Assembly (NCBI RefSeq): GCF_012163135.1
Contig: NZ_JAAVUP010000001.1
Span: forward strand, 1,116,001-1,180,000
From: Neoroseomonas oryzicola
GTDB lineage: Bacteria; Pseudomonadota; Alphaproteobacteria; Acetobacterales; Acetobacteraceae
Length of the DNA stretch: 64,000 nucleotides
Reading direction: 5' to 3'
Shown here: in pieces, positions 1 to 8,299 of the stretch
Layout of the letters: each line of letters opens with the position of its first letter
Position numbering within the stretch: position 1 is the first letter of the stretch
The notes under the pieces: model-generated
Databases searched by the model: none
Seen by the model: only the letters and a program-made list of their open reading frames with translations
Told to the model about the DNA's origin: nothing
Made by a program: the position numbers and the translations under genes

Positions 1-97
1 CTGGGGCGAGCGGACGGCCACCGGCTGGTCCTGCTACGTCCATGAGGTGAACCCACTGACCCGTAACTTCACCAACAAGGCGCTGTCCCGCATCTGA
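1..97 (+). CDS. C-terminal fragment of an unidentified protein
   Basis: An open frame runs from the window edge (frame 2) to a TGA at 95-97 and encodes 31 residues ending in NKALSRI. Codon use is GC-rich at third positions like the neighbouring genes, so it looks like the genuine 3' end of a gene that begins outside the window. The residues are too few for me to assign a family. It converges on the dehydrogenase gene on the other strand with a 15-base gap. Confidence 0.5.
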   Translation, partial: WGERTATGWSCYVHEVNPLTRNFTNKALSRI

Positions 98-112
98 CCA
101 CGGGGCCGCGGG

Positions 113-1195
113 TCACCTGGCCTCGGGAACCTCGTTGATGCCGAGGCCCCGCGCGGCGTCGACCAGCATCGACCAGGTGTTCGCATCCACCGGCACGCCG
201 GTCGCAAGACGCCGCGCCTTGGTGATGCGCTCCTTCTCGCCCGCGACCAGCACCGGGCTGTCCGGGTCCGCGGCCGGGGAGGACTTCACATCGGCGATCA
301 CGGCCGCGAGTTCCGCCCGGAACGCCTCAATGTCGCCGAAGCGCGCCGGGTCCAGCACGAAGGCGAGCCAGGAATTGACGATGCCGCGGTCGCGCATCTC
401 CGGCCGCCAGGCCGTCGCACCGCCGAGCAGCGCGCCCGCCAGCAGTTCGCACACCAGCGCCAGCCCATAGCCCTTGTGCGCCCCGAAGGAGAGCAGCGCC
501 CCGCGTGGTTCCCCGCGATAGAGCACGCCCGGATCGTTGGTCGGCTGTCCGCTCGCATCCACCAGCGCGCCGCCCGGCACCGCGCGGCCTGCATTGAACG
601 CGACCCGGCACTTGCCGAGCGCGATCGCCGAGGTCGCGAAATCCAGCACCAGCGGCTGCCCGTCCGGGTCCGCCGGCGGGATGGTGATGCAGACCGGGTT
701 GGTCGACAGCCGCGCCGCCGACCCGCCGAAGGGGGCGACCGCCGGCGGCCCCGACACGCCGTTGACGAAGTGGACGGAGATCATCCCCGCCCGCGCCGCC
801 TGCTCGCCATAGGTGCCGACGCGCCCGATGTGGTGGACGTTGCGCAGCCCCATCACAGCATGGCCGTGCTGCCGCGCGGCCTCGATCGCCCAGTCCATGG
901 CGATGCGCCCGACATGCTGGCCGTAGCCCATCCGGCCGTCGAACAGCGCCAGCGAGGCCTCCTGCCGCACCGGCTCCGGCGCGGCGTTCGGGTTCAGCTT
1001 GCCCTCGCGCACATGCTGCACGTAACGCGGCAGCAGCATGATGCCGTGGCTGTCATGGCCCTGCAGGTTGGCTTCGAGCAGATGCGCCGCGACCTCCTCG
1101 GCCTCCTGCCGCGTGCTGCCGGTCCCCGCCACGATGGCGCGCACGAAGCCCTCGAGCGCGCCGGCCTCGACATGCAGCGTCGCCGCCTCGCTCAT
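113..1195 (-). CDS. Malate/L-lactate dehydrogenase family oxidoreductase (Ldh_2)
   Basis: A 360-residue NAD(P)-dependent oxidoreductase of the type 2 malate/L-lactate dehydrogenase family, whose members include malate, ureidoglycolate and 2,3-diketogulonate dehydrogenases. Family landmarks are the N-terminal HDSHGI segment, a NPVCITIPP stretch and GAHKGYGLAL near the middle. The length is normal for the family. The start is placed at the ATG at 1195, which overlaps the stop of the upstream Bug gene by 4 bases (ATGA) and implies translational coupling. An in-frame ATG at 1222 lies inside that gene. Co-transcription with a solute-binding protein suggests uptake and oxidation of a hydroxy acid, but the substrate cannot be read from sequence. 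Confidence 0.9.
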   Translation of the reverse strand: MSEAATLHVEAGALEGFVRAIVAGTGSTRQEAEEVAAHLLEANLQGHDSHGIMLLPRYVQHVREGKLNPNAAPEPVRQEASLALFDGRMGYGQHVGRIAMDWAIEAARQHGHAVMGLRNVHHIGRVGTYGEQAARAGMISVHFVNGVSGPPAVAPFGGSAARLSTNPVCITIPPADPDGQPLVLDFATSAIALGKCRVAFNAGRAVPGGALVDASGQPTNDPGVLYRGEPRGALLSFGAHKGYGLALVCELLAGALLGGATAWRPEMRDRGIVNSWLAFVLDPARFGDIEAFRAELAAVIADVKSSPAADPDSPVLVAGEKERITKARRLATGVPVDANTWSMLVDAARGLGINEVPEAR

Positions 1196-2166
1196 GATTC
1201 CTTCCACGGGCGGCGCTGCCACAGGCCGCGGAGTTCCGTCTCGAGTGCTGCGACATCGGCGCGGTAGTCGGCTCCGATGCGCGGGGACAGTGGCAGGCCC
1301 ATGCGGTTCGCCTCGGCGACGAAGCCCGCCTCGGCCATCGCGTCGCGGAAGGCGGTGGTCAGGCGCGCAGTGATCTCGGCGGGCAGGCCGGGCGGCGCCA
1401 CGATGCCGCGTGTCGCGCCGCTGATGAGGTCCTGGCCCTGCTCGCGGAAGGTCGGGACCTCCGGCGTCCCCGACCAGCGCGTGGCCGCTGCCTGGCCGAG
1501 GGAGCGGATGCGCCCGTCGCGCAGCAACGCGAGGCTCTCGCTCATGTTGAAGGCGCCGACTTGCAGGTGGCCGCCGACCAGCGCGGTGGACAGCGGCGCC
1601 ATGCCATTGAAGGGGACATGCGTCATGGGCGGCATGCCGGCCTTGTCCTCAAGCGCAATGACCAGCAGGTGATCGTCCGACCCGATGCCCGTCGTGCCGT
1701 AGGACAGCGCCCCCGGCTGCGCCTTCGCCGCGGCGATCAGGTCGGCGAGCGTGCGCAGCGGCGAATTCGCCGCCACGAACAGCCCGCCCGGATCGTCCAC
1801 GACATTCGCGATGAAGGTGAATTCGAGCGGCCGGTAGCGGACCTGACGCTCCATCGGGTAGGTGACGAGCGCGGGAACGCTGGTCGCGGCCAGGGTGAAG
1901 CCATCCGGCGCCGCGCTGAAGGCAGCCTCCCAGCCGAGCTGACCTCCCGCGCCGGCGCGGTTCACCACGACGAACCGCGCGCCGGGCAGCTTGGCCTGCA
2001 CGGCCGGCAGCACCATCCGCGCCATGGTGTCCACCCCGCCGCCGGGCGGATAGGGCACGATTACCTCGATCGGGCGGTCCGCGGGCCAGGCAGCGCGGGC
2101 GAGGCGCGGCAGCGCGAGCGTGCCGGCAGCGGCAAGGGCGCCGAGGGCGGCGCGGCGGGTGGTCAT
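1192..2166 (-). CDS. Bug family tripartite tricarboxylate transporter substrate-binding protein
   Basis: A 324-residue periplasmic binding protein of the Bug/TctC family. It starts with a twin-arginine-like or Sec signal (MTTRRAALGALAAAGTLALP) followed by the family hallmark IEVIVPYPPGGGVD. The ATG at 2166 is chosen because a GGAGG site sits 7 bases upstream. An in-frame upstream ATG at 2271 would add an implausible 35-residue tail. No TctA/TctB permease genes lie in the window, so this is an orphan binding protein. It is translationally coupled to the Ldh2-type dehydrogenase, which suggests that the bound ligand is a hydroxy- or dicarboxylic acid (inference). Confidence 0.9.
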   Translation of the reverse strand: MTTRRAALGALAAAGTLALPRLARAAWPADRPIEVIVPYPPGGGVDTMARMVLPAVQAKLPGARFVVVNRAGAGGQLGWEAAFSAAPDGFTLAATSVPALVTYPMERQVRYRPLEFTFIANVVDDPGGLFVAANSPLRTLADLIAAAKAQPGALSYGTTGIGSDDHLLVIALEDKAGMPPMTHVPFNGMAPLSTALVGGHLQVGAFNMSESLALLRDGRIRSLGQAAATRWSGTPEVPTFREQGQDLISGATRGIVAPPGLPAEITARLTTAFRDAMAEAGFVAEANRMGLPLSPRIGADYRADVAALETELRGLWQRRPWKES

Positions 2167-2212
2167 GGCGATCCTCCGGATTGCTTTGACGTCACATTGG
2201 ACGCCGGGCGCC

Positions 2213-2240
2213 TTGGGCGGCAAGGGCAGGCGCGCTAGAA
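2213..2240 (+). promoter_or_regulatory. Candidate promoter for the patatin genes
   Basis: TTGGGC at 2213-2218, a 16-base spacer and CTAGAA at 2235-2240 form a plausible sigma-70-type promoter 33 bases before the GTG start at 2274. The CTAG-type -10 recurs upstream of several other genes in the window. No experimental support is available. Confidence 0.35.
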
Positions 2241-2273
2241 GCCCGCGAACACCCGCCGATCGGAGACCCAAGC

Positions 2274-3497
2274 GTGACGAAGCAGCGAACCGGTGGCGCG
2301 CGCCGCGATGTTCTGAAGCTCGCCAGCCTGGCCGCGCTGGGCGGCACCGCCGCCTGCGCCACGCCCGAGCGCCTGCCCGCCGTGCCCAGCGGCCGCGCGG
2401 CCGCGGCCTCGGTCCTCGGCATCCCCAATGAACGCTTCGTCTTCGCGGGCGAACCGGGTTCCGCCGGCTTGGCCATCGAGCGCGAGTTCAGGGCCGCGGC
2501 CGAACGCCGCCTGCGCCATCTCGGCCTGCGTCGCATCGACCAGATGCCCCGCTACGACCTTCTCGGCGTCTCGGGCGGGGGCGAGAACGGGGCCTTCGGC
2601 GCCGGCCTGCTGTGCGGCTGGAGCGCCCGGGGCGACCGGCCGGAATTCGAGCTCGTGACCGGCGTGTCGACCGGCGCGCTGACCGCGCCCTTCGCCTTCC
2701 TCGGGTCCGAATGGGATCCGCAGCTCAAATCCGTCTACACCGACATCACGCCCGACGACGTGCTGCGCAGCCGCGGGCTGCTGTCCGCGGTGTTCCACGA
2801 TGCGTTGGCGGACAACGAACCGCTGTTCCGCACCATCTCCCGACACCTCGACGAACGGATGCTCGCGGCGATCGCGCGCGGCTACGAACAGGGCCGCCTG
2901 CTCTTCGTCGGGTCGACCAACCTCGACGCGCAGGTGCCGGTGGTGTGGAACATCGGCGCCATCGCGGCGAGCGGCCATCCCGGCGCGCTCGACCTGGTGC
3001 GCCGGCTGCTGCTCGCCTCCGCGGCGATCCCGGGCGCCTTCCCACCGGTGATGATCGACGTGACGGTGGATGGCGAGACCCGTCAGGAGATGCATGTCGA
3101 CGGCGGCGCCTTCGCGCAGGTCTTCCTCTATCCCCGCCAGGTCGGGGAGGCGCGGCGCGCCCGCGCGCAGCGCGGCCAGCGCCTGGTGCCCGCCACCGCC
3201 TACATCCTGCGCAACGGGCGGCTCGATCCCGACTGGGCCTCGGTCGACCGGCGCACCCTGACCATCGCCGGGCGCGCCATCTCGACCATGATCGCGGCGA
3301 GCGGCCTGAACGACGTCCTCCGCATCTACAATTCCTGCCAGCGCGACGGCGTGGACTACAACCTGGCGTTCATCGGCCGCGACTTCACCGCCACCTACAC
3401 CCAGCCCTTCGAGCAGACCTACATGCGCGAACTGTTCAATTTCGCCTTCGAGCGCGCCCGGCAGGGCTACGACTGGGCGAAGCAGCCGCCGCTCTGA
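2274..3497 (+). CDS. Patatin-like phospholipase, putative lipoprotein (copy 1)
   Basis: A 407-residue patatin-family lipid acyl hydrolase. The N-terminus has a lipoprotein signal with a likely lipidated Cys28 (GGTAAC). The oxyanion-hole glycine-rich segment SGGGENGAFGAG, the nucleophile elbow GVSTG (Ser132) and the DGG motif (Asp276) give a complete Ser-Asp dyad, so it should be catalytically active, probably anchored in the envelope. The start is a GTG at 2274 preceded by a CGGAGA ribosome site. A close paralogue follows 45 bases downstream, so this is a tandem duplication and both copies probably share one transcript. The substrate (phospholipid or another ester) is unknown. Confidence 0.9.
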   Translation: MTKQRTGGARRDVLKLASLAALGGTAACATPERLPAVPSGRAAAASVLGIPNERFVFAGEPGSAGLAIEREFRAAAERRLRHLGLRRIDQMPRYDLLGVSGGGENGAFGAGLLCGWSARGDRPEFELVTGVSTGALTAPFAFLGSEWDPQLKSVYTDITPDDVLRSRGLLSAVFHDALADNEPLFRTISRHLDERMLAAIARGYEQGRLLFVGSTNLDAQVPVVWNIGAIAASGHPGALDLVRRLLLASAAIPGAFPPVMIDVTVDGETRQEMHVDGGAFAQVFLYPRQVGEARRARAQRGQRLVPATAYILRNGRLDPDWASVDRRTLTIAGRAISTMIAASGLNDVLRIYNSCQRDGVDYNLAFIGRDFTATYTQPFEQTYMRELFNFAFERARQGYDWAKQPPL

Positions 3498-3542
3498 CGG
3501 CGCGCTTCACCGCGGCGGGCGGCGCGGGATAGTCTCCGCCCC

Positions 3543-4754
3543 ATGCGACGGACCGGCCCAGGAATGATCCTTGCGCGACGCGCGGCCCTGGCGGGTGCCG
3601 CCGGCGCCCTGGCAGGATGCACGCTGCCGCGCCAGCACGACCCCGTGCCGGGCGACCGGGTGCGCAACGCCCAGGTGCTGGGACTGCCCAACGAACGCTT
3701 CTGCGTCGCGGACGCCGCCGACGTGCCCCGCATCGTCGAGGAATTCAACGATGCCGGCCGCCGCCAGCGCCGCGCCTTCGGCCTCGGCCCGCGCGACCCG
3801 CTGCCGCCGGCGCACATCATCGCCTTCTCGGGCGGCGGCGAGAACGGGGCCTTCGGCGCCGGCCTCGCCTGCGGCTGGACGAAGAACGGCACGCGGCCAC
3901 GCTTCGCCCTCGTCACCGGCATCAGCACCGGCGCGCTGACCGCGCCGCTGGTCTTCGCCGGGCCGCATCGCGACGACCAGCTGCGCGCCGCCTACACCGA
4001 GATCACGGCCGCCGACGTGCTGACGCAGCGCGGCTTCCTCGCCGCGCTGACCGACGATGCGGTGGCCGACAGCGCGCCGCTCGCGCGCACCATCGCACGC
4101 CACATGGACGCCGGGCTGCTCGCCGAGATCGCCCAGCGCTACCGCAATGGCGCGCAACTCGTGATCGGGACGACGAACCTCGACGCGCAGCGCCCGGTGG
4201 GCTGGAACATCGGCGCCATCGCCGACAGCGGCCATCCGCGCGCGCTCGACCTGGTGCGCCAGATCCTGCTCGCCTCCGCTTCCATCCCCGGCATCTTCCC
4301 GCCGGTGATGATCGACGTGACGGTGGACGGCCGCCCCTACCAGGAGATGCATGTCGACGGCGGCACCTACGCCCAGGCCTATCTCTACCCGCCCGCGCTC
4401 GGAGACACGCGGATGGAACGCATCCGCCTCGGCCTCACCCCGCCCTCGGTCACCGCCTACATCGTGCGCAACGCGCGGCTGACGCAGAGCGGCGGGCCGG
4501 TGCGCCGCCGCGCCGTCTCGATCGCGGAGCGCGCCATCTCGACGCTGATCGGCGCCGCGGGGGTCAACGACATCTACCGCATCCAGGTCTCGGCGATGCG
4601 CCACGGCATCGGCTTTCGCCTCGCGAACATCGAGGACGACTTCACCGCCGAGGAATCCGAGCCCTTCGATCCGGCCTATCTGCGCGCCCTGTTCACCTAC
4701 GGCTTCGCCAAGGCCGAGGTCGGCTATCCCTGGAAGGACATGCTGCCGGCCTGA
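3543..4754 (+). CDS. Patatin-like phospholipase, putative lipoprotein (copy 2)
   Basis: A 403-residue paralogue of the preceding gene with the same layout: lipobox LAGC (Cys26), SGGGENGAFGAG, nucleophile elbow GISTG (Ser128) and DGG (Asp272). The dyad is intact. The two proteins are nearly collinear over the catalytic region but differ in the signal and the C-terminal third, so the duplication is not recent. An ATG at 3564 (residue 8) could be the true start, which would shorten the signal peptide. It is followed after 45 bases by a lysozyme-like gene on the same strand. Confidence 0.9.
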   Translation: MRRTGPGMILARRAALAGAAGALAGCTLPRQHDPVPGDRVRNAQVLGLPNERFCVADAADVPRIVEEFNDAGRRQRRAFGLGPRDPLPPAHIIAFSGGGENGAFGAGLACGWTKNGTRPRFALVTGISTGALTAPLVFAGPHRDDQLRAAYTEITAADVLTQRGFLAALTDDAVADSAPLARTIARHMDAGLLAEIAQRYRNGAQLVIGTTNLDAQRPVGWNIGAIADSGHPRALDLVRQILLASASIPGIFPPVMIDVTVDGRPYQEMHVDGGTYAQAYLYPPALGDTRMERIRLGLTPPSVTAYIVRNARLTQSGGPVRRRAVSIAERAISTLIGAAGVNDIYRIQVSAMRHGIGFRLANIEDDFTAEESEPFDPAYLRALFTYGFAKAEVGYPWKDMLPA

Positions 4755-4799
4755 AGCGGCGCTAATCCTTCCTTCACCTTTCGGGCGCCAGGGTGGCGC

Positions 4800-5285
4800 A
4801 TGTCGCCCGCCGCAATGGACCGCTTCGACGCCTGCGCCGCCGCCGTCATGGCCGCGCGCGGCCCCTTCCTTCCCTACGACCCGCTGTTCGAGGGGCCCTC
4901 GGCCCACGGCATCGGGCTCGGCCTTCTCTCGGTCTGGGTCGGGGGGCCCGCCGACGAGACCGCGCTGCGCCGCCTCGGGGCGGACGGTGCAGCGCGGATT
5001 CTCCAGCAGATGGTCTGGGCGCCGCTCGGCGCCGGCCGTCTCGCGGCGGGGCCGGACCTCGCCCTCTTCGCCTATGCGGCCGAGGCCGGGACCATGCAGG
5101 CGCTGTCCGACCTGCAGGAGGAGCTCGGCGTCGCGCCGAGCGGCGCGCCCGACGCCGCGACCATCGCCGCCGCGGCATCGCGCGAACCCGCCCTGCTCGC
5201 CAGCGCCATCCGCCGCCGGCATGACGCCTGGCGTCGCGCCCGCGGCCTGGGGCCTGAAGCCGCCACCCTGCGCCCGGCCTGCTGA
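4800..5285 (+). CDS. Degenerate GH108 lysozyme-like protein
   Basis: A 161-residue cytoplasmic-looking protein without a signal peptide. Its layout follows the GH108 / TtsA-type N-acetylmuramidase fold: a GIGLGLLSVWVGGP segment (compare GIT-LATLRAW), then a QMVWAPLGA segment (the usual YW-P), then DLALFAYAAEAGT (compare DLAVFDFAVNSGP), then a LQEELGV peptidoglycan-binding-like stretch. The catalytic glutamate of the usual EGGY/F motif is not there: the matching segment reads AARGPF. It is therefore probably not an active muramidase. This is family recognition by eye, so homology is likely but not proven. Confidence 0.55.
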   Translation: MSPAAMDRFDACAAAVMAARGPFLPYDPLFEGPSAHGIGLGLLSVWVGGPADETALRRLGADGAARILQQMVWAPLGAGRLAAGPDLALFAYAAEAGTMQALSDLQEELGVAPSGAPDAATIAAAASREPALLASAIRRRHDAWRRARGLGPEAATLRPAC

Positions 5286-5347
5286 CCCCCCCTTGGCAGC
5301 CTCCCCCGGCCCGGCCAGCCTGTGCGCCGGAACGGGGAGAGAGACGC

Positions 5348-6514
5348 ATGCGGCTGGACCGCTCCTGCCTGCCGGAGGATTTCGGCAAGGGCGCCTTCGC
5401 GGCGCGCATCATGACGGCCGATGGGCCGTGCATCGTCGGCTTCCTCGGCGGCGCGGCCTTCGACATGACCTGCGCCTTCGGCACCATGTCCCGCTGGATG
5501 GAGGAGGAGCACCCGGTCGCGGCGATCCGCCAGCGCGGCGCGCCGCTCGCCATCGACCTCGACGCGCTGCTCGCGAATTCGGCGCATGACGCGCGCGATC
5601 CGTCCAAGCCCTGGCTGCTCGCGCCGATCGACCTGCAGGCGGTGAAGGCCGCCGGCGTGACCTATGTGCGATCCATGCTCGAACGAGTGATCGAGGAGCG
5701 CTGCCGCGGCGACGCCTCGCTTGCCGCCGCCGTGCGGGTCGAGGTGCGCGGCATCATCGGCGACGACCTCGCGAACCTCGTCCCCGGCAGCGCCGAGGCG
5801 ATGCGCGTCAAGGAAGCTCTGGTCGCCAAGGGGTGGTGGAGCCAGTACCTCGAGGTCGGCATCGGCGCCGATGCCGAGATCTTCACGAAATGCCCGCCCA
5901 TGGCCCCGGTCGGCGTCGGATCGAAGATCGGCGTGCATCCGAACTCCGCCTGGTCGAACCCGGAGCCCGAGGCGGTGATGGTGGTGAACAGCCGCGGCCG
6001 CATCCAGGGGGCGACGCTTGGCAACGACGTCAACCTGCGCGACGTGGAAGGCCGTTCGGCGCTGCTGCTCGGCCGCGCGAAGGACAACAACGCCTCCGCC
6101 GCGCTGGGCCCGATGATCCGGCTGTTCGACGACGGCTTCTCGCTCGAGGACATCCGCCGCGCCGAGATCGCGCTGACCATCTCCGGCCGCGACGGCTTCA
6201 CGCTGGACGAGCGCGGCGCAGTCGGTTCGATCAGTCGCGATCCGACGGACCTGGTGGCGCAGATGATCGGCGCGCACCATCAGTATCCGGACGGGGCGGT
6301 GCTGTATCTCGGCACGCCCTTCTCGCCGTCGAAGGATCGCGGCGCGCCCGGCATGGGGTTCACGCACAAGGAGGGCGACACGGTGCGGATCGCCTCCCCG
6401 CGGCTCGGCGCGCTGGTGAACGAGGTGGACCGGACCGACGAATGCCCGCCCTGGGCCTTCGGGACCGGGGCGTTGTTCGCGTCCCTGGTGCGGCGGGGCC
6501 TGCCGCGGCCGTGA
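5348..6514 (+). CDS. Fumarylacetoacetate hydrolase family protein
   Basis: A 388-residue member of the FAH superfamily. These enzymes hydrolyse or decarboxylate beta-diketo or 2-oxo acids with a bound Mg2+ or Ca2+. The C-terminal domain carries the family metal site in NPEPEAVMVVN (Glu residues) and GNDVNLRDVEGRS, followed by AKDNNASAALGP. At 388 residues it is longer than bacterial two-domain isomerases and is closest to the long FAH-like clade often found in sugar-acid or aromatic catabolism. An AGAGA ribosome site precedes the ATG. The substrate is unknown. The patatin and dehydrogenase neighbours do not form an obvious pathway with it. Confidence 0.88.
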   Translation: MRLDRSCLPEDFGKGAFAARIMTADGPCIVGFLGGAAFDMTCAFGTMSRWMEEEHPVAAIRQRGAPLAIDLDALLANSAHDARDPSKPWLLAPIDLQAVKAAGVTYVRSMLERVIEERCRGDASLAAAVRVEVRGIIGDDLANLVPGSAEAMRVKEALVAKGWWSQYLEVGIGADAEIFTKCPPMAPVGVGSKIGVHPNSAWSNPEPEAVMVVNSRGRIQGATLGNDVNLRDVEGRSALLLGRAKDNNASAALGPMIRLFDDGFSLEDIRRAEIALTISGRDGFTLDERGAVGSISRDPTDLVAQMIGAHHQYPDGAVLYLGTPFSPSKDRGAPGMGFTHKEGDTVRIASPRLGALVNEVDRTDECPPWAFGTGALFASLVRRGLPRP

Positions 6515-6588
6515 GGCGGCGGGGCACCGCCCCTCCGCACCTCCCCGCCAATAGGCCAGCGCGTCACATGACGCCGGCACCCGGTACT

Positions 6589-6648
6589 GGTTTCCAAAGG
6601 CCTTTCGGCCTTTGGTGGGTGGGGTATGGGGAGGGCGAAGCCCTCCCC
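6589..6648. repeat. Dispersed two-hairpin repeat, copy 1
   Basis: Begins with a segment also found at 41670. Hairpin A is a perfect 9-bp stem (CCAAAGGCC, loop TTTC, GGCCTTTGG) at 6594-6615. Hairpin B at 6628-6648 is a perfect 9-bp stem (GGGGAGGGC, loop GAA, GCCCTCCCC). The second copy has an identical hairpin A and a hairpin B of the same shape but different sequence. This copy sits directly before the AGGAG ribosome site of the hydrolase at 6663, so it could act as a terminator for the FAH gene or affect translation of the hydrolase. Confidence 0.85.
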
Positions 6649-6662
6649 AGGAGTCCGACGCG

Positions 6663-7415
6663 ATGAAGGAAGAACACGGCACGATCGACCGCGGCGACGG
6701 CGTCCCCCTCGCCTGGCGGCGCCTGTCCGGCCGCGGACCCGGCGTGGTCTTCCTCGGCGGCTTCAACTCCGACATGACCGGCAGCAAGGCGGAATTCCTC
6801 GCCGGCTGGTGCGAGGCCCGCGGCACGCCCTTCCTGCGCTTCGACTACTCGGGCCATGGCGCCTCCGGCGGCCGCTTCGTGGACGGGACCATCGGCCGCT
6901 GGGCCGAGGATGCCGCGCACGTGGTCACGGCGCTGACGGAGGGCCCACAGGTGCTGGTGGGATCCTCGATGGGCGGATGGATCGCGCTGCTGCTGGCGCG
7001 GCGCGTGGCGATCCGCGCGCTGGTCGGCATCGCGCCGGCGCCCGACTTCACCGAGGACCTGATGTGGGCCGAGTTCACGCCCGACCAGCGCGCGATGATC
7101 GAGCGCGACGGCGTCTGGCACCGCCCGAGCGCGTATGGCGACCCCTACCCCATCACCCGCGCGCTGATCGAGGACGGCCGCAGCCACCTGCTGCTGCGCG
7201 CCCCGATCGCGCTGGAGGCGCCGGTTCGCATCCTGCAGGGCCAGCAGGATCCGGACGTGCCGTGGCGGCACGCGCTGCGCATCGCGGAGGCGGTGACGGG
7301 CGGCGAGGTGCGCGTCCACCTGATCAAGGACGGGGACCATCGGCTCTCCCGCCCGCAGGACCTCGCGCTACTCGGCGAGACCCTCGCGCCCCTCCTCCGC
7401 GAGGATGGCCGCTAG
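6663..7415 (+). CDS. Alpha/beta hydrolase, ABHD10-like
   Basis: A 250-residue serine hydrolase. It resembles the mitochondrial ABHD10 acyl-protein thioesterase group: FLGGFNSDMTGSKA oxyanion loop, FDYSGHGASGG, nucleophile elbow GSSMGG (Ser102), an Asp in QQDPDVPW and a His in DGDHRLSRPQD. The triad is complete. The start at 6663 follows AGGAG with 9-base spacing; the upstream in-frame codons lie in the repeat element. Its 3' end overlaps the convergent SDR gene by 48 bases. A depalmitoylase or glucuronide-esterase role is known for ABHD10, but the bacterial substrate is not known. Confidence 0.85.
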   Translation: MKEEHGTIDRGDGVPLAWRRLSGRGPGVVFLGGFNSDMTGSKAEFLAGWCEARGTPFLRFDYSGHGASGGRFVDGTIGRWAEDAAHVVTALTEGPQVLVGSSMGGWIALLLARRVAIRALVGIAPAPDFTEDLMWAEFTPDQRAMIERDGVWHRPSAYGDPYPITRALIEDGRSHLLLRAPIALEAPVRILQGQQDPDVPWRHALRIAEAVTGGEVRVHLIKDGDHRLSRPQDLALLGETLAPLLREDGR

Positions 7416-8243
7416 GCCCTCCCGATAGGTCGGATGGCGCCAGGCGATGCCGAGCGCGGCCTTGGTGGCCGTGTTCGTCACTTGCCGGTTCTCCGCCCAG
7501 AAGGACAGCGCCATGGGCGACATGCGCGCACGGGCTTCCTCGAACGGAATGGCGGGCGGCGGCGGGACGCCGAGCAGACGCGCGGCGTGGGCGGTGACGA
7601 CGGCGCTTTCCGCCGCCTCGTCGTCCACCAGGTGCAGCACGCGGACGCCCGGCGGCAGGTCCTGGCGGATCGCGGCGCAGACCGCCAGCGCGATGTCGTC
7701 GCGATGGATGCGGGAGAAGGCGTGCCCCGGCTTCACCACGCAGCGTGCCGTCCCGGCGCGCAGGTCGTCGAAGGCCGATCGGCCCGGCCCGTAGATCCCG
7801 CCGACGCGGAAGATGTCGAGCGCGGCGCGGCCGGCGACGCGGCGCCGCCAGGCCTCCTCGGCCTCGAGCCGCCGGACGGATCGCGCCTGACCGGGCGCGG
7901 GGGGCGTCGCCTCCTCGACCACGCCGCCGCCGCGGTCGCCGTAGACGCCCGTGGTGGACAGGTAGCCCAGCCAGCGCAGCGTCCCGGCCGCGAGCGCGGC
8001 TTCCAGCGCCGCCCCATGCGCGGCGAGGACCGGATCCCCGCCCTCCCCCGGCGCCGCGGTGACGAGGAGGTGGCTGGCCCGGCCGATCGCGCCCGCGGCT
8101 TCCGCGAAGGGCAGCACGGCCACGCCCGGCAGGGGTACCGCGGCCGCCGGGTCGCGCGCCGTCCCGGCCACCTCCCAGCCTGATTCCGCCGCCAACCGGG
8201 CCACCGCCCGGCCCGCATATCCCAGTCCCGCAACGAGAAGCAT
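7368..8243 (-). CDS. SDR family NAD(P)-binding epimerase/reductase
   Basis: A 291-residue extended short-chain dehydrogenase-like protein. The N-terminal Rossmann motif is AGLGYAG, and LGYLSTTGVYG supplies the usual active-site Ser-Thr / Tyr region, followed by FRVGGIYGPGRS. It resembles the YeeZ-type NAD-dependent epimerase/dehydratase group. The ATG at 8243 is chosen over one at 8270 because GGAGGG lies 5 bases upstream. The last 48 bases are shared with the convergent hydrolase gene. No operon partner is evident, so the function is unknown beyond nucleotide-dependent redox or epimerisation. Confidence 0.8.
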   Translation of the reverse strand: MLLVAGLGYAGRAVARLAAESGWEVAGTARDPAAAVPLPGVAVLPFAEAAGAIGRASHLLVTAAPGEGGDPVLAAHGAALEAALAAGTLRWLGYLSTTGVYGDRGGGVVEEATPPAPGQARSVRRLEAEEAWRRRVAGRAALDIFRVGGIYGPGRSAFDDLRAGTARCVVKPGHAFSRIHRDDIALAVCAAIRQDLPPGVRVLHLVDDEAAESAVVTAHAARLLGVPPPPAIPFEEARARMSPMALSFWAENRQVTNTATKAALGIAWRHPTYREGLAAILAEEGREGLAE

Positions 8244-8299
8244 ACGGACCCTCCGCTGCTCATCTGGCATGCACCCCGCCGCACGGCTAGATTGTGGGG

